Source of the DNA: Embiotoca jacksoni
Taxonomy: Eukaryota; Chordata; Actinopteri; Embiotocidae
Assembly: GCA_022577435.1 (NCBI GenBank)
Contig: JAKOON010000008.1
Coordinates: forward strand, 15,983,001-16,047,000
DNA: 64,000 nucleotides
Direction: 5' to 3'
In this document: piece by piece, positions 39,015-51,200 of the stretch
Layout: each line of letters opens with the position of its first letter
Position numbering within the stretch: the stretch's first letter is position 1
Program-made: the position numbers and the translations under genes
Notes under the pieces: generated by a model
What the model saw: the letters and a program-made list of their open reading frames with translations, nothing else
Told to the model about the DNA's origin: nothing
Database searches by the model: none

Positions 39015-42000
39015 ACTCTATTACTGAAGAAGAGTCAAGTGTGTCATCACTTGTTGACCCTTAGCGCGCCTTTGGCTCTGACATCTCAAGGGAAATGTTG
39101 TCTTGAATCTGGTTGAATGCACTTAAAGGTACTCTGGAGCTTTCTTAGAAGTGGTTGTTTACAGCCTGTGATTTTGTGTGGGGAGATCGTATCAGACCTC
39201 AGGAAGTCAGTCAGCTAACGCCTTGGTGTTTACACTGTGAAGTACATCTCCGGCCTCTGTGACCCATTTCTGTGATTGTAGCTTTCCTGTAAAAGAAGAA
39301 AAAAAAAAAAAAGACAACACAGAATTTTACACAAATAAACATTGCTCTCAAATTAATGTAACTAAGGTGTGTAGAACTGACATAATATAAATTGTTAACA
39401 GTTTAATTTTCTCCACTCCTGCCAGTTGTTTGTCTGCTTTGAGATGCTACAAATTAAACTGACAGTAGCTTAATGTTTCTAATTGGAGAGAGAATAGTGA
39501 ATGTCACTTCTGAAAACAGGTAATAATCAGAAATAATATTTCAAACACCTGCCAGTTTGTCTGGATTTTCTATTTTCAATTTTTTTTTAACTTGGTTTAA
39601 AAAGTTCTGGCTTATTTTTTTGTCTGTTTCCTTTTTAGGCTTGATTTGTTGTATAATCATTATTTAGCACATTTTTGTTCACTTGAATATCCAAGGTTGT
39701 TTTCATCATACAATCCTATTTATCCTATGTATTCTTTGCCACAAATGTGATTTATATAAATCGATTGAGAAATACTTTGAAATTTGAAACAGACGTTATG
39801 TTGTTTAATTAATAACTGTTGCACTGAGTCATCTGCAAATTTCTTGATACACTGGTACACGGGAAGACTTTTATTTTCCATTGTTAATTCACAGGCTCCT
39901 TCCTATATTTCCTGTCCAATTTTCTGCACATATTCTGTTTAAATTCAAGTGTGATGTCTTTCGTGGTTCTCAAAGAAATGGCCACAGCGGAGAGTTGTAC
40001 GCAGGCAGGACAACATCATTCTTTGTTTTAGATGAAAATAATGATGCATGCCTCGTCCTCCTCGCGCAGTCCACAGTTACAGGAAATAGCTGACAGCAGG
40101 AATGCTCCTTCGCTCTCCTCGTCTGTCTCTATAGGAATCAGCTCCACTACTGGTTGCCTGGTTTCTTCATACAACAACTTCCTGTAAACAATTCATGCTG
40201 CCAAGCACCCTCCTATCTTCCACCTCTGGTCTCTAGGATCACCATTTAACCTTCGTATGCACCAGAACTATTGCTTTGAGCCCTCTTGAAAGGGTCAACG
40301 CTGCATTCAGGGGCAATAGCCTCCAGTTTGAAGGGAGGCCTTACTGACTGCTGGTCTAATTTGAGATCAAGTCCAGGAAAGGTTTACTGTAAGGAAGATG
40401 TTTTGAAGTTTTAATTTTTTTTAATTTTTTTTTATAGTATTTAAAAGAGAATGTCGCTTTACATGAAAATAACTGAATCACAATTGACAAATATCATACC
40501 CTGAAGTATTTCAAGTGCTCTTAGCAGCAACGTAATTCTGTTCAATTCCTATGTATTGTAGGTTAGGCATCAATCTCAGGACATGTCAGGAAGAAGTATT
40601 ATTTTAACGGACATATTTGTTATCAAATATTATCTTATTGCTGGTATGTCTGTATCATATACGTCAGTTGATTGTTAACAGAGAGTAACAGTACAGTACA
40701 GTCACAGATGTGTTTGTGGGAATTTTGAAACAATGTTACATTAGACCTCACTGCTGATACCGGCTCTACGCTACTTGACTCTACTCGCTTTTGCTACCAT
40801 GCACTTTTCTGGATTTTGTTTTTCCGCTGAACACAGTACCCCCTTAATGCAGAGTTGACCAATAAGTGGTCTACAGTGTGTTTATGTCACCTTTTGATAT
40901 CAGCTCATCACCCTTGGAATCTTTATGAAAGTGATACCAAAAATAGTATCAGGTACTGGGTACTGTCCACAACTTTTGCCCTATGGAAAACCAACAAACG
41001 TAAATAGGGTGAAGATCAGCCGGTACCGGCAGTGAAATATGGGCTTAAGTACATACAACAGATCCAACCTGAACGACACAATAGGTACTTTGATCTACCG
41101 TCTGAATACGACTCTTTGGTTACAATTCAGATAGGCTAAGGTAAAGATCAGGGTTCGGGTTCAAATTTACCTTCACAGTCATGGTTACAATAATAAATGT
41201 GAAGTTAAAGTTAGGCAAAAAGTAGTGTCCCGTGTTAAAGTCCAGTGTTTTGTTGACCTATCCATCCACCCTGACCTCCTCCTTACGCAGGCTTTGTGCT
41301 TCTATAAGTCACCTCTTCATTTGTTCTTGTTGTAGATACTGGGGCCGCTGGGTGGTGATGCCACATAAATACTTTGTAATAAACTGCTTGCACAAATTAT
41401 CTATGAGGTTTTTATTGGATGGCAATTGCTTATTTTCAGATTGTAGAAAACTCCACTCAGTTTATATGTGTCGACTTAATTCCTATGTTATCAGATTCTA
41501 TAAATATCAATTGGCCTCAAAAATGTATTATTCTGTTATATCACGGGAATAAATGAGCAAATATGTATTTTGTGCTTTATTTTAACCGCCTCTTTGATCT
41601 TGATATCAGCAGGTTAGCAGTGGTTTTCTTTCCCAATTTCCTCCTTGGCTGTGATCCAAATATTGATAAAGAACTTTTTGAACAACACTTTAGCTGTTTC
41701 TGTCACAGAGATGCAGTTCTGTGTGTTTTGATGCTGAAGGCACATTTTCTAGGCGGAAAAATAAAGCCTTGCCAGGACCGCCAGAGGCTCTCTGGCACGA
41801 CATTGTCGACATGCTGGGTTAGTTATGCCACTTACTTTTGGTTTGCTGACAGTCGTCTGCCATGTTTACACTGGAGATTCAACATGGCAGATGTGGTGAG
41901 GGGGGGCACATGGTAGGATTAATTTTTATTAATTAGTTTAATGGAAAGTTCTCAAGCACAATAGTTCACCCTGCACTCTCATCTTTATCTTCAATGGAGA

Positions 42001-42215
42001 AAAGTAGACTTTAGGGTTGAGAGAACTTGTGTCAGGCCAACCTGAGGTTGACCTGAGGGTTACAGAAATCTTCAATCAAGTCCATTATTCCCTGTAACAA
42101 TCCCAGACCTTTCAAGGTTTTAGGCCATGTTTTTGTTTGCCTAAAGCTGCAGCTTTTCCAATGTTTCACATCTTTGTGTTTGTCCATCAGGTGAGCGGGT
42201 GGTTTGCAGACAAGC

Positions 42216-42289
42216 ATGACTGCCAACAAGAGTTCGAAGGCTGTGCCTCGTGCAGGAGGCGATAAAGCTCCCCGGGACGTCCCCGACAG
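42216..42289 (+). CDS. dennd2b: dennd2b coding exon 1
   Basis: Encodes MTANKSSKAVPRAGGDKAPR and four more residues, ending in phase 2 before GTCAGT. The human N-terminus reads MTMTANK...GGTKAPRG. The exon probably begins at 42191 after the acceptor GTCCATCAG. A weaker acceptor at 42209 also exists. Confidence 0.85.
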
Positions 42290-45200
42290 GTCAGTGACAC
42301 CTGGGGCAGGGTGGGAAGGTTAATGTGCACTTCCAGGCACATCACAGGGTTTCCGAGCTTCCATCTGATTTTGAAAGAGAAAGAGGAAGAAGTCCTTTAC
42401 TTCAGCTCATTCATTTTCAACCAAATCTTTCCATCGGTGGTCCGTCGTAGATCGTCTTGGCTTTTTGGTGCATGGGAAAAACGAACAGTGATTGTCAATC
42501 ATGATAAGACTTCCAAAGCTTTTGCAAGTACAATCCTGTTTCCTGGACAAGGGCCCCATCCAACTCTGAATTGTGAGTAGTGAGCTGAAGCTTGTGTTAG
42601 CATGTTGAGACCTGACGGTGTCCTGCTGCGAGAGGAAAGTGAACTTTGAAAATGCTACATGATATCTAGGCTCTTCATTCTTACAGTTTATCATCCTGTC
42701 CATTCTTGATCAAGCCGCTAATGGTCTTTATTCTTCTGAGGAACAGGAAGGCGATTAGGAAAAGATGTGCTCTGTGTTCACACTGACACATCACCATGTC
42801 ATGGTCTGATGGCTGATTTGAGCAAGATGATTGTTACCAATGGTGCTGCCATTCTAATAAAGGTAATGCTACTGTTTGACTGCTCATTCCTTCCTCCATT
42901 TTCTGTGCTGATGTAGCAGTACATACACAGAAGACAGTATTTATTAGACCACAAAACATAATGTAATCTGTGGCAGCTGGTTTCTGTAATGTCTTTTGGT
43001 GTAAATTAAGCTTTGAGGAAACCACATAAATATTAATCAAAATGCCACTTTTTTGAATAATATAAAGGGTACTTATTTGCATGTAAATGTCCATATTTAC
43101 CACAGACTAATATGCACTATATTCCCTATAAATATACATTATATTCTCCATAGTGTACGTTTGGCAACTCTAAATGTGACTGAAACACTCATCTCAGAAT
43201 CACAAAGGTCTCTCACAGGAACAGTGAGACTGCACAGGATAAAATGAAACAGTAAAATGAATTGTCATTGTAGCTGAGCCTCATTGGCAGCTCGTGGTCC
43301 TCATGGGCTCAAGTTACCCCTGAATCTTTAAGATCACATTCAAAGCTTGCGGGACGTGAAGCAAAGACACATTGCAGCTCTGTGTTTTAACAGATGGACA
43401 GGATTTATTTGTGTTGAATACTGCTGCACAATGCATTCCCCCAAACTAGGGAATTAACCAGGGATCAGTTTCCTGGACAAATCACACCCATATTGAACTG
43501 TGTAGCCTCGAGAGGCAACATGGCAACATGCTGCAACATGGTGGCAGTCTGGCTGACTCTTGCTTTTTGATTGTCTGAGGGAATAATTGCAAATTTACTA
43601 AATACTGGGTATTCTTTTGATGTTGTACTTTTGATGAAGGTTATGTACATCAAAGATTAGAATGAACCCTGCAAAGCAATTCAGAGAGATGTTTTGGCAA
43701 CATGCTGGCAGAGCCCTGGGCGAGAGGGAGCTCATGCTCCTGTGATTTCACAGTGTGTGAAATTCACAGTCCCCTTATTTACTAAACCCTCCAAAGCTCA
43801 TAGGTTTGTGCTGGATCATAGTTGCAAATGTGCAAATAAGTTAACAAGTGACATGCAGCTTGTAGTTGAACTATAGTAGTAGAAGTTCTGGTTCTGTGAG
43901 CAGGCTGCTCCCTCTGTCCGGTCAGTAACGGGAAGTGGCTTGTGGTTAGCATGCCCAAGAAGCCTGAGCGAAAGCCAGAGGCCAGGTTGTGACTGGCATT
44001 CAGCTTTTTGTACAGTACTGTATGTGTGGCCAGGCCAGCTGAACCTGACTAAACTGTTTTCACAAGCCCTAAAGGTCCCCAAGTCCTGAATCGACAAGAA
44101 AATTCACACATATTTTCTTTTTGTGTCTAATTTAGACTTCTTCAGATTTTATTTTACAACATAAACATTAGTTCTAGCAAAATGAGGCCATAACATTCTA
44201 ATATATTAATAATTTTCAATGACTTCTTTTTATTTTGCAGTCTATTAAATCTGCTGTTTGATAAAGTTTGGAAGCAGATCACATTCAAGTACAGTGTAGA
44301 TAAACCAAAGCAAGGAAACTAATAAATCATAAATCATTATAACCAAAGATACAAAATACCCGAAATGAACTAACAAAACAAACATATATACTTCAGTATA
44401 TTTGAATGTTGTTACTACAACATAGATTGTAAGGGTGGGTGACAGGATAAAGTCCGTCTACATATCAGTAGAGTCACTTCAGTCAGACGAACATTTCAGA
44501 CTGAAGACACTGCAGAATATAATGATGTAAATATATTTAAAATGAAACATAGATGCAGTCTCTTCAAAACATTATCAAAGCACAGCATGAAGCCAGTGTC
44601 ATTATTTTCTCCCAGATCATCTTGTTATTTCATGTTTAGTGTCACACTGGTAGAATCATTGTTGAGTCTGAAAACACAGCACTGAGTTCTCCCCATGTTT
44701 AAAAAAAAGTCAAACCCTGAGAAAAAATGTACACTGTCATGATGAACCCAATAAACTGTCGTGTCAGTGGTATTCCTGAGCGTTTGGTCTGGTTGCTATT
44801 AAAACACCCCCATTGATATTTGGCTTCTGAGACACTGTTCCCTCTCTGGCGTCCTGCAGTCGTCATACTCCTTGGCACAAGTTTGCTTCCGAGTTTTGCC
44901 AAGAAAACACTAGGTTATTAATTTTAAATTGTACTTTTTACTGCACTTTATTTACCTGACAGAAACTCATGACTTAAGGATTTTACATGAAAAAAAAAAC
45001 AAAAAAACATATGATAATCTTAAAAAATACAATACAAACCCCTCCAAAAAACAGTGTCTGCTTGAGGTTCTTTATGACAAAACTGAAAACAGTTTTTATT
45101 TCCTGTCCTATTTATTTTGTGAGCCTTTAGGAGCCTCGACCTTTAGGTTTTAACACTACTGATCTAAACTGTATTACTGTGTATGAAGTATTTAGAATTA

Positions 45201-48200
45201 GCTTCAATCCAACCAGCTTCAACATGAAAATGCAACGTCTCATTTCATTCTTGAAATAATGTTTTTTATTAAAACTTATTGAGTTTTACTTTAGTTAGAA
45301 GCCCTTTTTTCTTCCAAATGAGTATTTAAAGTAAAAATGTTGAGGATTTCTTTCTGATGCAAATATGAAAGTCTTGATAGACTTTTTACTTTAGATTGAA
45401 GTGTACCTTTAAACTATTTTCATTCCCAGGTCTGTATATATTTGCATTAATGATGTGAGTGAGGTAATAATCAGGGCTCACTTTATTCATAGTGGTGGAA
45501 AGATGGTCTGTTGAGGTTTAGCTCAAACTTAAATTACAAATGTATTTTACTTTATGTGAAGTAGCTATAGCAGCTATTGACACACAGGTTTGATGATTTG
45601 TTTCAGATAAGACTGAAGATGAAGTCGTTTTCATGTTTTATTGATCATCATATGGTGATTTAATGGTTGTATTTTTTTTGGTAAAATGTCAGCAGGACTT
45701 TAAGTCTCTTAATTTAGCATTGATAAGCAGTATATGAACATTGAATAAATTGTTCATAATATTAATATGTAGTTAGTAAGTAAATTCAATTTTGAATTAA
45801 TGTATTACCAAACAGCTATAAATTGTTCCTGTGAACAAAAAGAAGAAGCTGGTGTATAAACAGATAATGATTGACAACATTGTAAAACGCAGTTGTCAGA
45901 ATATGTCTTCATAGGAGAAGTTATTGTCGTCGACAAATACTGTACATTAATAAACACATAAAAATATACTCATATCTGTATACAACCACAGTATGTTGTA
46001 TTATAAATCATTTAAATTTCCATATACTGTTTATCCATACTACACAGTGAAGTAAAGCTGATTGCATTTGTTATTTACATGAACTGCGAAAACAAAACTG
46101 TTGACGCTAACCAAACACATGAAATATATTCCAACATAACTAAATATCAAACAGCAGACACAGCTGAGATGCTGCTTTGTAAGAACCACAGTATCATATT
46201 GGATTATTTTTTGCTCAGTAAGCAAGGGGAAATAAGGTGCCCTGATATATCAGTTCATATATCAGTCTGATTAATCTCCATACGTAAAGTATTGTGTGAT
46301 TAAACATCTATTTAGTTAACTCCAGAGTGCTAGAAACTATTAGTAAAAAATTCCAGATATGAGTTGTCTTGAATTCTCATACTCCTTCAAGCGACGTAAG
46401 ACAACTACATCCATCATGGTTACAGCTTGCAGACACCTCGCTGTTGTAAAAGTCTCTCCACCTTGGAGCAGCAGGAATGGAACCAGGGAAGGGCAGATAG
46501 GTGTGAAGCTGGATTTGTCTCAACCTGCAGTGTTGGATCACAGTTTGCAGCCCTGCACTTCCTCCTCCCATAACTCTTGTTATTCTAAGCAGGGCTGTGA
46601 CATCAGATCTCACAACGATTCCCTTTCACAAGGGTTAGTCACTGTCCAAATAATGACAAGGCTCCTGCAAGACTATGAGTAGTAGGGTGATCTGGATCTA
46701 CATGAAAAGTTAGCCTCTCTGTGGAAACCTGAAAGCAGGTGAGCACCGTGAGAAAAGGTGTGAGTGAGTGTGATAGATGATGGTGGAGCCAGCAGTGAGC
46801 GTGAGGCCACTGCAGCACCTCCTATCACTGAGCTGCAGGGATCAGAAAAGACTTTGAGGACCTGAGAGGAGCAGTGAGACTTATAGGTAAGAGCGCTGTA
46901 ATAAATGTCGCTTGGCAAACTGTTTTCTGTGTGAGGTCCTCTGTGATTCTCCTCAACTTGCTTTGATTATGTGGAAAAATCCACAGTGGCATTTTAATGT
47001 TGTCTGTATTTCCTTTGGCTTTTATTTGAATCTTATGCTGCCAAAGACAGAATACTTTCCTGTGGTTATTCTAAATGTGTGGCTCAGGTTTTCATTCTGT
47101 CCTTGATGTTGGAAATGAATTCAAAACTTCCAGCTGATTCTTTACAGTTTTCTCGCATCTGTTCCGCATTGAGTTTCTGTTGCTTTTCATGCTGCTGGGT
47201 TGAGTGGACTTGTTGGCAGCTCTTGTGACTTGCCCCCTTTTGGTTTATTAATATCTGTTGGGCTGGAATGTGTGTTGGTAGAGAAACATTTCAATGTTTG
47301 TTCACACCTTTCTCTTTCTTGTTTCAGGTGCCAGTCTACATCAGCGTGCCTCTCTCTCTCTGCCAACCAGAGGCAGAGCCCACAGCCTCTCCTCAGCGAC
47401 AGCGAGAGCTCCGGCAAACAGAGTAGGTACGTCAGGACCGACGGCAGGTTCCTGCTACGTGCTGGACGGACCAGCAAGACAGCTAGCCTGAGCAGCGGTG
47501 CGTCTCTCACAGGTGACACTGACTCCCAAGGCCGTCTCACTAAATCAAAGAGCATCAGCTGCCTGGATAACAGGCTCTCCATCTATAAGCCCCCAGTTCA
47601 AACCGAGCCCTGTCAGGAGAGTCAGGACCTCCAGGAGCAGAAGGAGGAAAAAGGGGATCTCTCTGCAGGAGATGGACTTAATGGGAGGCCTCTGAGCTGG
47701 AGCACACAATCACTGGGACCTTCCTCCAACCAGGGCCACAAGCGCACCCTCTCTCTCACCCACCCAGCAGCAGGTGTCCCCCCCGCCACAATCCGCAAAA
47801 AGATCTCAGAATGGGAGTGCAGACGGGTGTCTCTGCCTAGGATGAGCTTGTGTCTGGATAAAAGAGGAGGAGGGCGAGTAGGGGGTAGTGAAGGCTGCCC
47901 GAGCCTTCTCTCTTCTCCCTGTAGCGAGAAGACATTTGACTTTAAGGGAGTTCGCAGGATGAGCACAGCATTCTCCGAATGCTCCTACACAGAGACAGAG
48001 GAAGAGGAAGGAGTGTCGGACAGAGATGGTCGAGGTCGTTTCCAGAAAAGGATAGGCAAGACAGAGTCTTCAGGAACATTTGTACGTTCCCTGTCTGCTC
48101 GTAAAGAGACGTCAGCAGTCCTCAACAGGATACAAAAGATAGAGCAAGCCCTGAAGGAGAATCCCAGCCCACCCCCTCCACGATATCTGAGTAACTGCTA

Positions 48201-51200
48201 TGCTCCAGACAAGATGAGACAAAAGTCCTTTATGATAGGTGACGACTTGGACAGTACATGCACCAGTAAGCGCAGCAGCATTTGCTCTGTGGCCACTGAA
48301 CCAGATGCTGTTTTGGTGCCTGATAAGCTCTCTAAACTCAGACAAAGGTTCAGCGTGAGCTCAACCAGGTCTGAGAGCCCAGAGCCTCCCAGCCAACAGA
48401 CCTCTGCTTGCACACCAGTCAACCCCTTACCTAAACCCAAACGCACTTTTGAATACGACGCCAAACGGGACCAGAAGGACGTGTTGCCAGCCAATGGATT
48501 ACCTCCAGACAGAGCCTCTGAGTCTCCCCCGCCTCTGCCCTCGACCCCTGCACCCAGCATGACACGGATAGTAAAGACCGAGGGAAGCACCCCCATCAGG
48601 ATCCAGGACAGGTGAGGCGAAACCAACAGCCTGCTAATGTCTTTCTCAATACTCAGGTGAAAATACACGAGACTTCTAAAGCATAGAGAGCTGTATGAGT
48701 TTGTTTCCTACATTCCTACATTAATGATGTTTGTCTTGAGTCCACTTTATAGTAAACAGCATGTGCTGGAGATACTACGCTATCTATACCTCTTGTCTGC
48801 ATTAGTTTAGCTTCATTGAGTGGATCTTTTTTTGGGGGGTAGTTGCAAAAGTTTCTAAAGTGTTTGACCATCTTCTGAAGAGTTTAGTTTGCTGATTATA
48901 TCTGCTTGATTTGTTGATGCTGTCGTTTAGTAAGCTACTGATCAATGTCTCTGGCTGCAGCATCAGAGTTGTTTTAGTTAGGATTCACACTGAAGCTCAT
49001 GGTTGAATCAGATGTTAAGTTTCCCACTGAAAATCGTATTTTTGATTGAATTGTGGAGAGGATTGTGCTGTTTTTATAAAGTCTACTGCTTTTTGGCTTA
49101 CAAGCTAATTTAATTCTTACGGTAAATCCATACTGGATAGAATGAAAGCTGTTCACACTAAAACTAGCTGATTTATTATAACTTACAGAACATTTGAAAC
49201 TCCAGATACTTTCCGGAAATTCATGCCGGTCCATGAAACAGATTTGGCAATTTGTACAAACTCCTAGAAAATCAATTTTCTTACTCTGAGAAGTGTACAA
49301 ACTAAACTGGCAGCAGCAGCTATCCTGTGGACACCTGAAAATACAACCGGTTTTATCAACTTGTAGCTCTCAGGATCGGACGTCCTCAGTTCTTTTGTGT
49401 GAGGGTGGGGCCTCTCCAGATCGTCCCTATGTGAAATCGGCATAAAATCCTTAAAACATTCGTCCCTCGGACTCTGTGTTTAACATTCCTGTGGCTGTAG
49501 CAATTTCAGACCAGGCTTAAAAGCCACAAGCTGTCGATGGCGCGACACGACCGTACTGTAGATGCCTCCACTAATGTAGCTCAGCTAACATTTTCTACAG
49601 TGCCTTGACATGTGACGTGTACCTCACACTGTACAGACAACACTCAGAAATAGTAAGATATCTGCATGTTTACTTTTGACTAATCTGGCATTTCCTTGTG
49701 ATTGGAGCACATGTGGATCATGGTGTTTCTGTTTTGTCGTTAATACTCGTGATGTAAGGTTTTTAGGGAAAATACCATGATTTGGACTTCTGTTTATAAA
49801 CACTACAAGTGTCCTGGCCAGCAGTTCAGCCTTTCTCTGTTTCCAGATGACAAGTAGAGAATGTTTGATGTAAAACCGGCTGTCTGGACTCGTTCTAATA
49901 ACGTCTTTCTGTCTTCTGTTATCTGTCTGCAGCCTTTGAATTAGACACAGACGCTCACTGACGCTTCCCCCTTGTCATTTTGTTTGTTCAACTATCTTGG
50001 ACTGTTTTAACTGTCTTCATTTCTTTCCAGAGAGTCGTGTGAGTCGGAGGATGCTGTAAGCCTGCCGTCTTCATATCCGTCCTCACCCACAGAGAACGGT
50101 GCACTGACCACAGGCACACGGAGTCGACCCAGTTCCAAAAGCACTTTAGAGGAGAATGCCTATGAGGACATAGTAGGTAAGCACACTGGTTAACTTCGAT
50201 TTGAAAAGAAGCCTTCGTTTACTTGGTCTTTGTCATTCTGTCAGTTTAGAGATGAAACAATTAATCGATCAACAGAAAACTCATCAGCAACTTATGTTAT
50301 TATTGTGTAAGGGAGAGCAGGAAGCACCAACATTGAAGTATTGTGTGTTTATAACTGCCGTCAGGAAGAACTAATACACACATTGTATGATCATTGTGAA
50401 TGACAGTGGCCTTTGAAGACATTAGTCAGATGTTTCAGTGATTCATACAGCCTCGTGCATGGCCTAATGTAATGTGAATGTGAGGGTGGCTCCTCCTCCT
50501 GTATCTGCTTCATTTGTATGTGTGGGGTACAGAAAAAGTCCCATTGTGGGAGCAGTCAATGAACAGTTGCCTCAGCGTAAGATTAATGGATAACATGTGG
50601 CTGTACTGGATGTATTTTACTGCAACGGTTGTCTGGTTATCCACATTTTTCACAAAGTCTCATCCAGTTCTCTGAAAGCACATGCTCATGGAGGGTGAAA
50701 AACTTTCACAGTAAAACTCTTTTGTCAGTAAATATGTTGTAATCAGTGACATTTGACCTAACATACAGTGAAGATCGGAAAATATCTATTTGTTTGCAAA
50801 CTTTTGATTGTCGAGTCTCATCCTCACATGCTGTGTCTCACCATAAATAAAGCTCAATAGTTTGTTCTCTGAGATAATGTGTGTATGAAATGCTGGACAT
50901 GTTGAAGAGCCAAATTCCTTTCCACTAGCAAATGACCCCAGGCCTTCTGCCCAGCTCGGCCCAACTCCCCCGGTGCATACTTAATGTGGTGAAAATGTGC
51001 GTATAGGCTCATGATGAAGCTCAGATTTCAGATGCAGTCAAAAGTTTTAACACTCTGAAATATTTTTTCTATTAAATGCTCAGTGATGACCAAATAAGGG
51101 CTGGATTTTTCATATAGGAGTTTCCTTAATGGTATTCCTACAAGTAACCATTTGCATTAATTTAATTGGGTATCGGTATCGTGCTAATGAGCTTTTTTTT

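Larger units (their letters stand above)
32700..42190. other. Putative dennd2b intron 1 or intergenic, no coding gene seen
   Basis: About 9.5 kb without a recognised exon. Contents are the 180-bp duplication, a candidate solo LTR at 38159-39014, CA/AT microsatellites and unique AT-rich sequence. Confidence 0.5.

Noticed and set aside
46359..46918. Overlapping plus and minus open frames of 78-107 residues
   Set aside because: No recognised motif and no paired splice sites; most likely chance frames in a dennd2b intron.
47200..47327. ATG at 47200 as the dennd2b start
   Set aside because: The frame merely stays open into the intron. A strong acceptor at 47327 and an upstream exon matching the human N-terminus fit better.
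47187..48668. Minus-strand frames opposite dennd2b exon 2
   Set aside because: Shadows of a large conserved + strand exon; no family resemblance.
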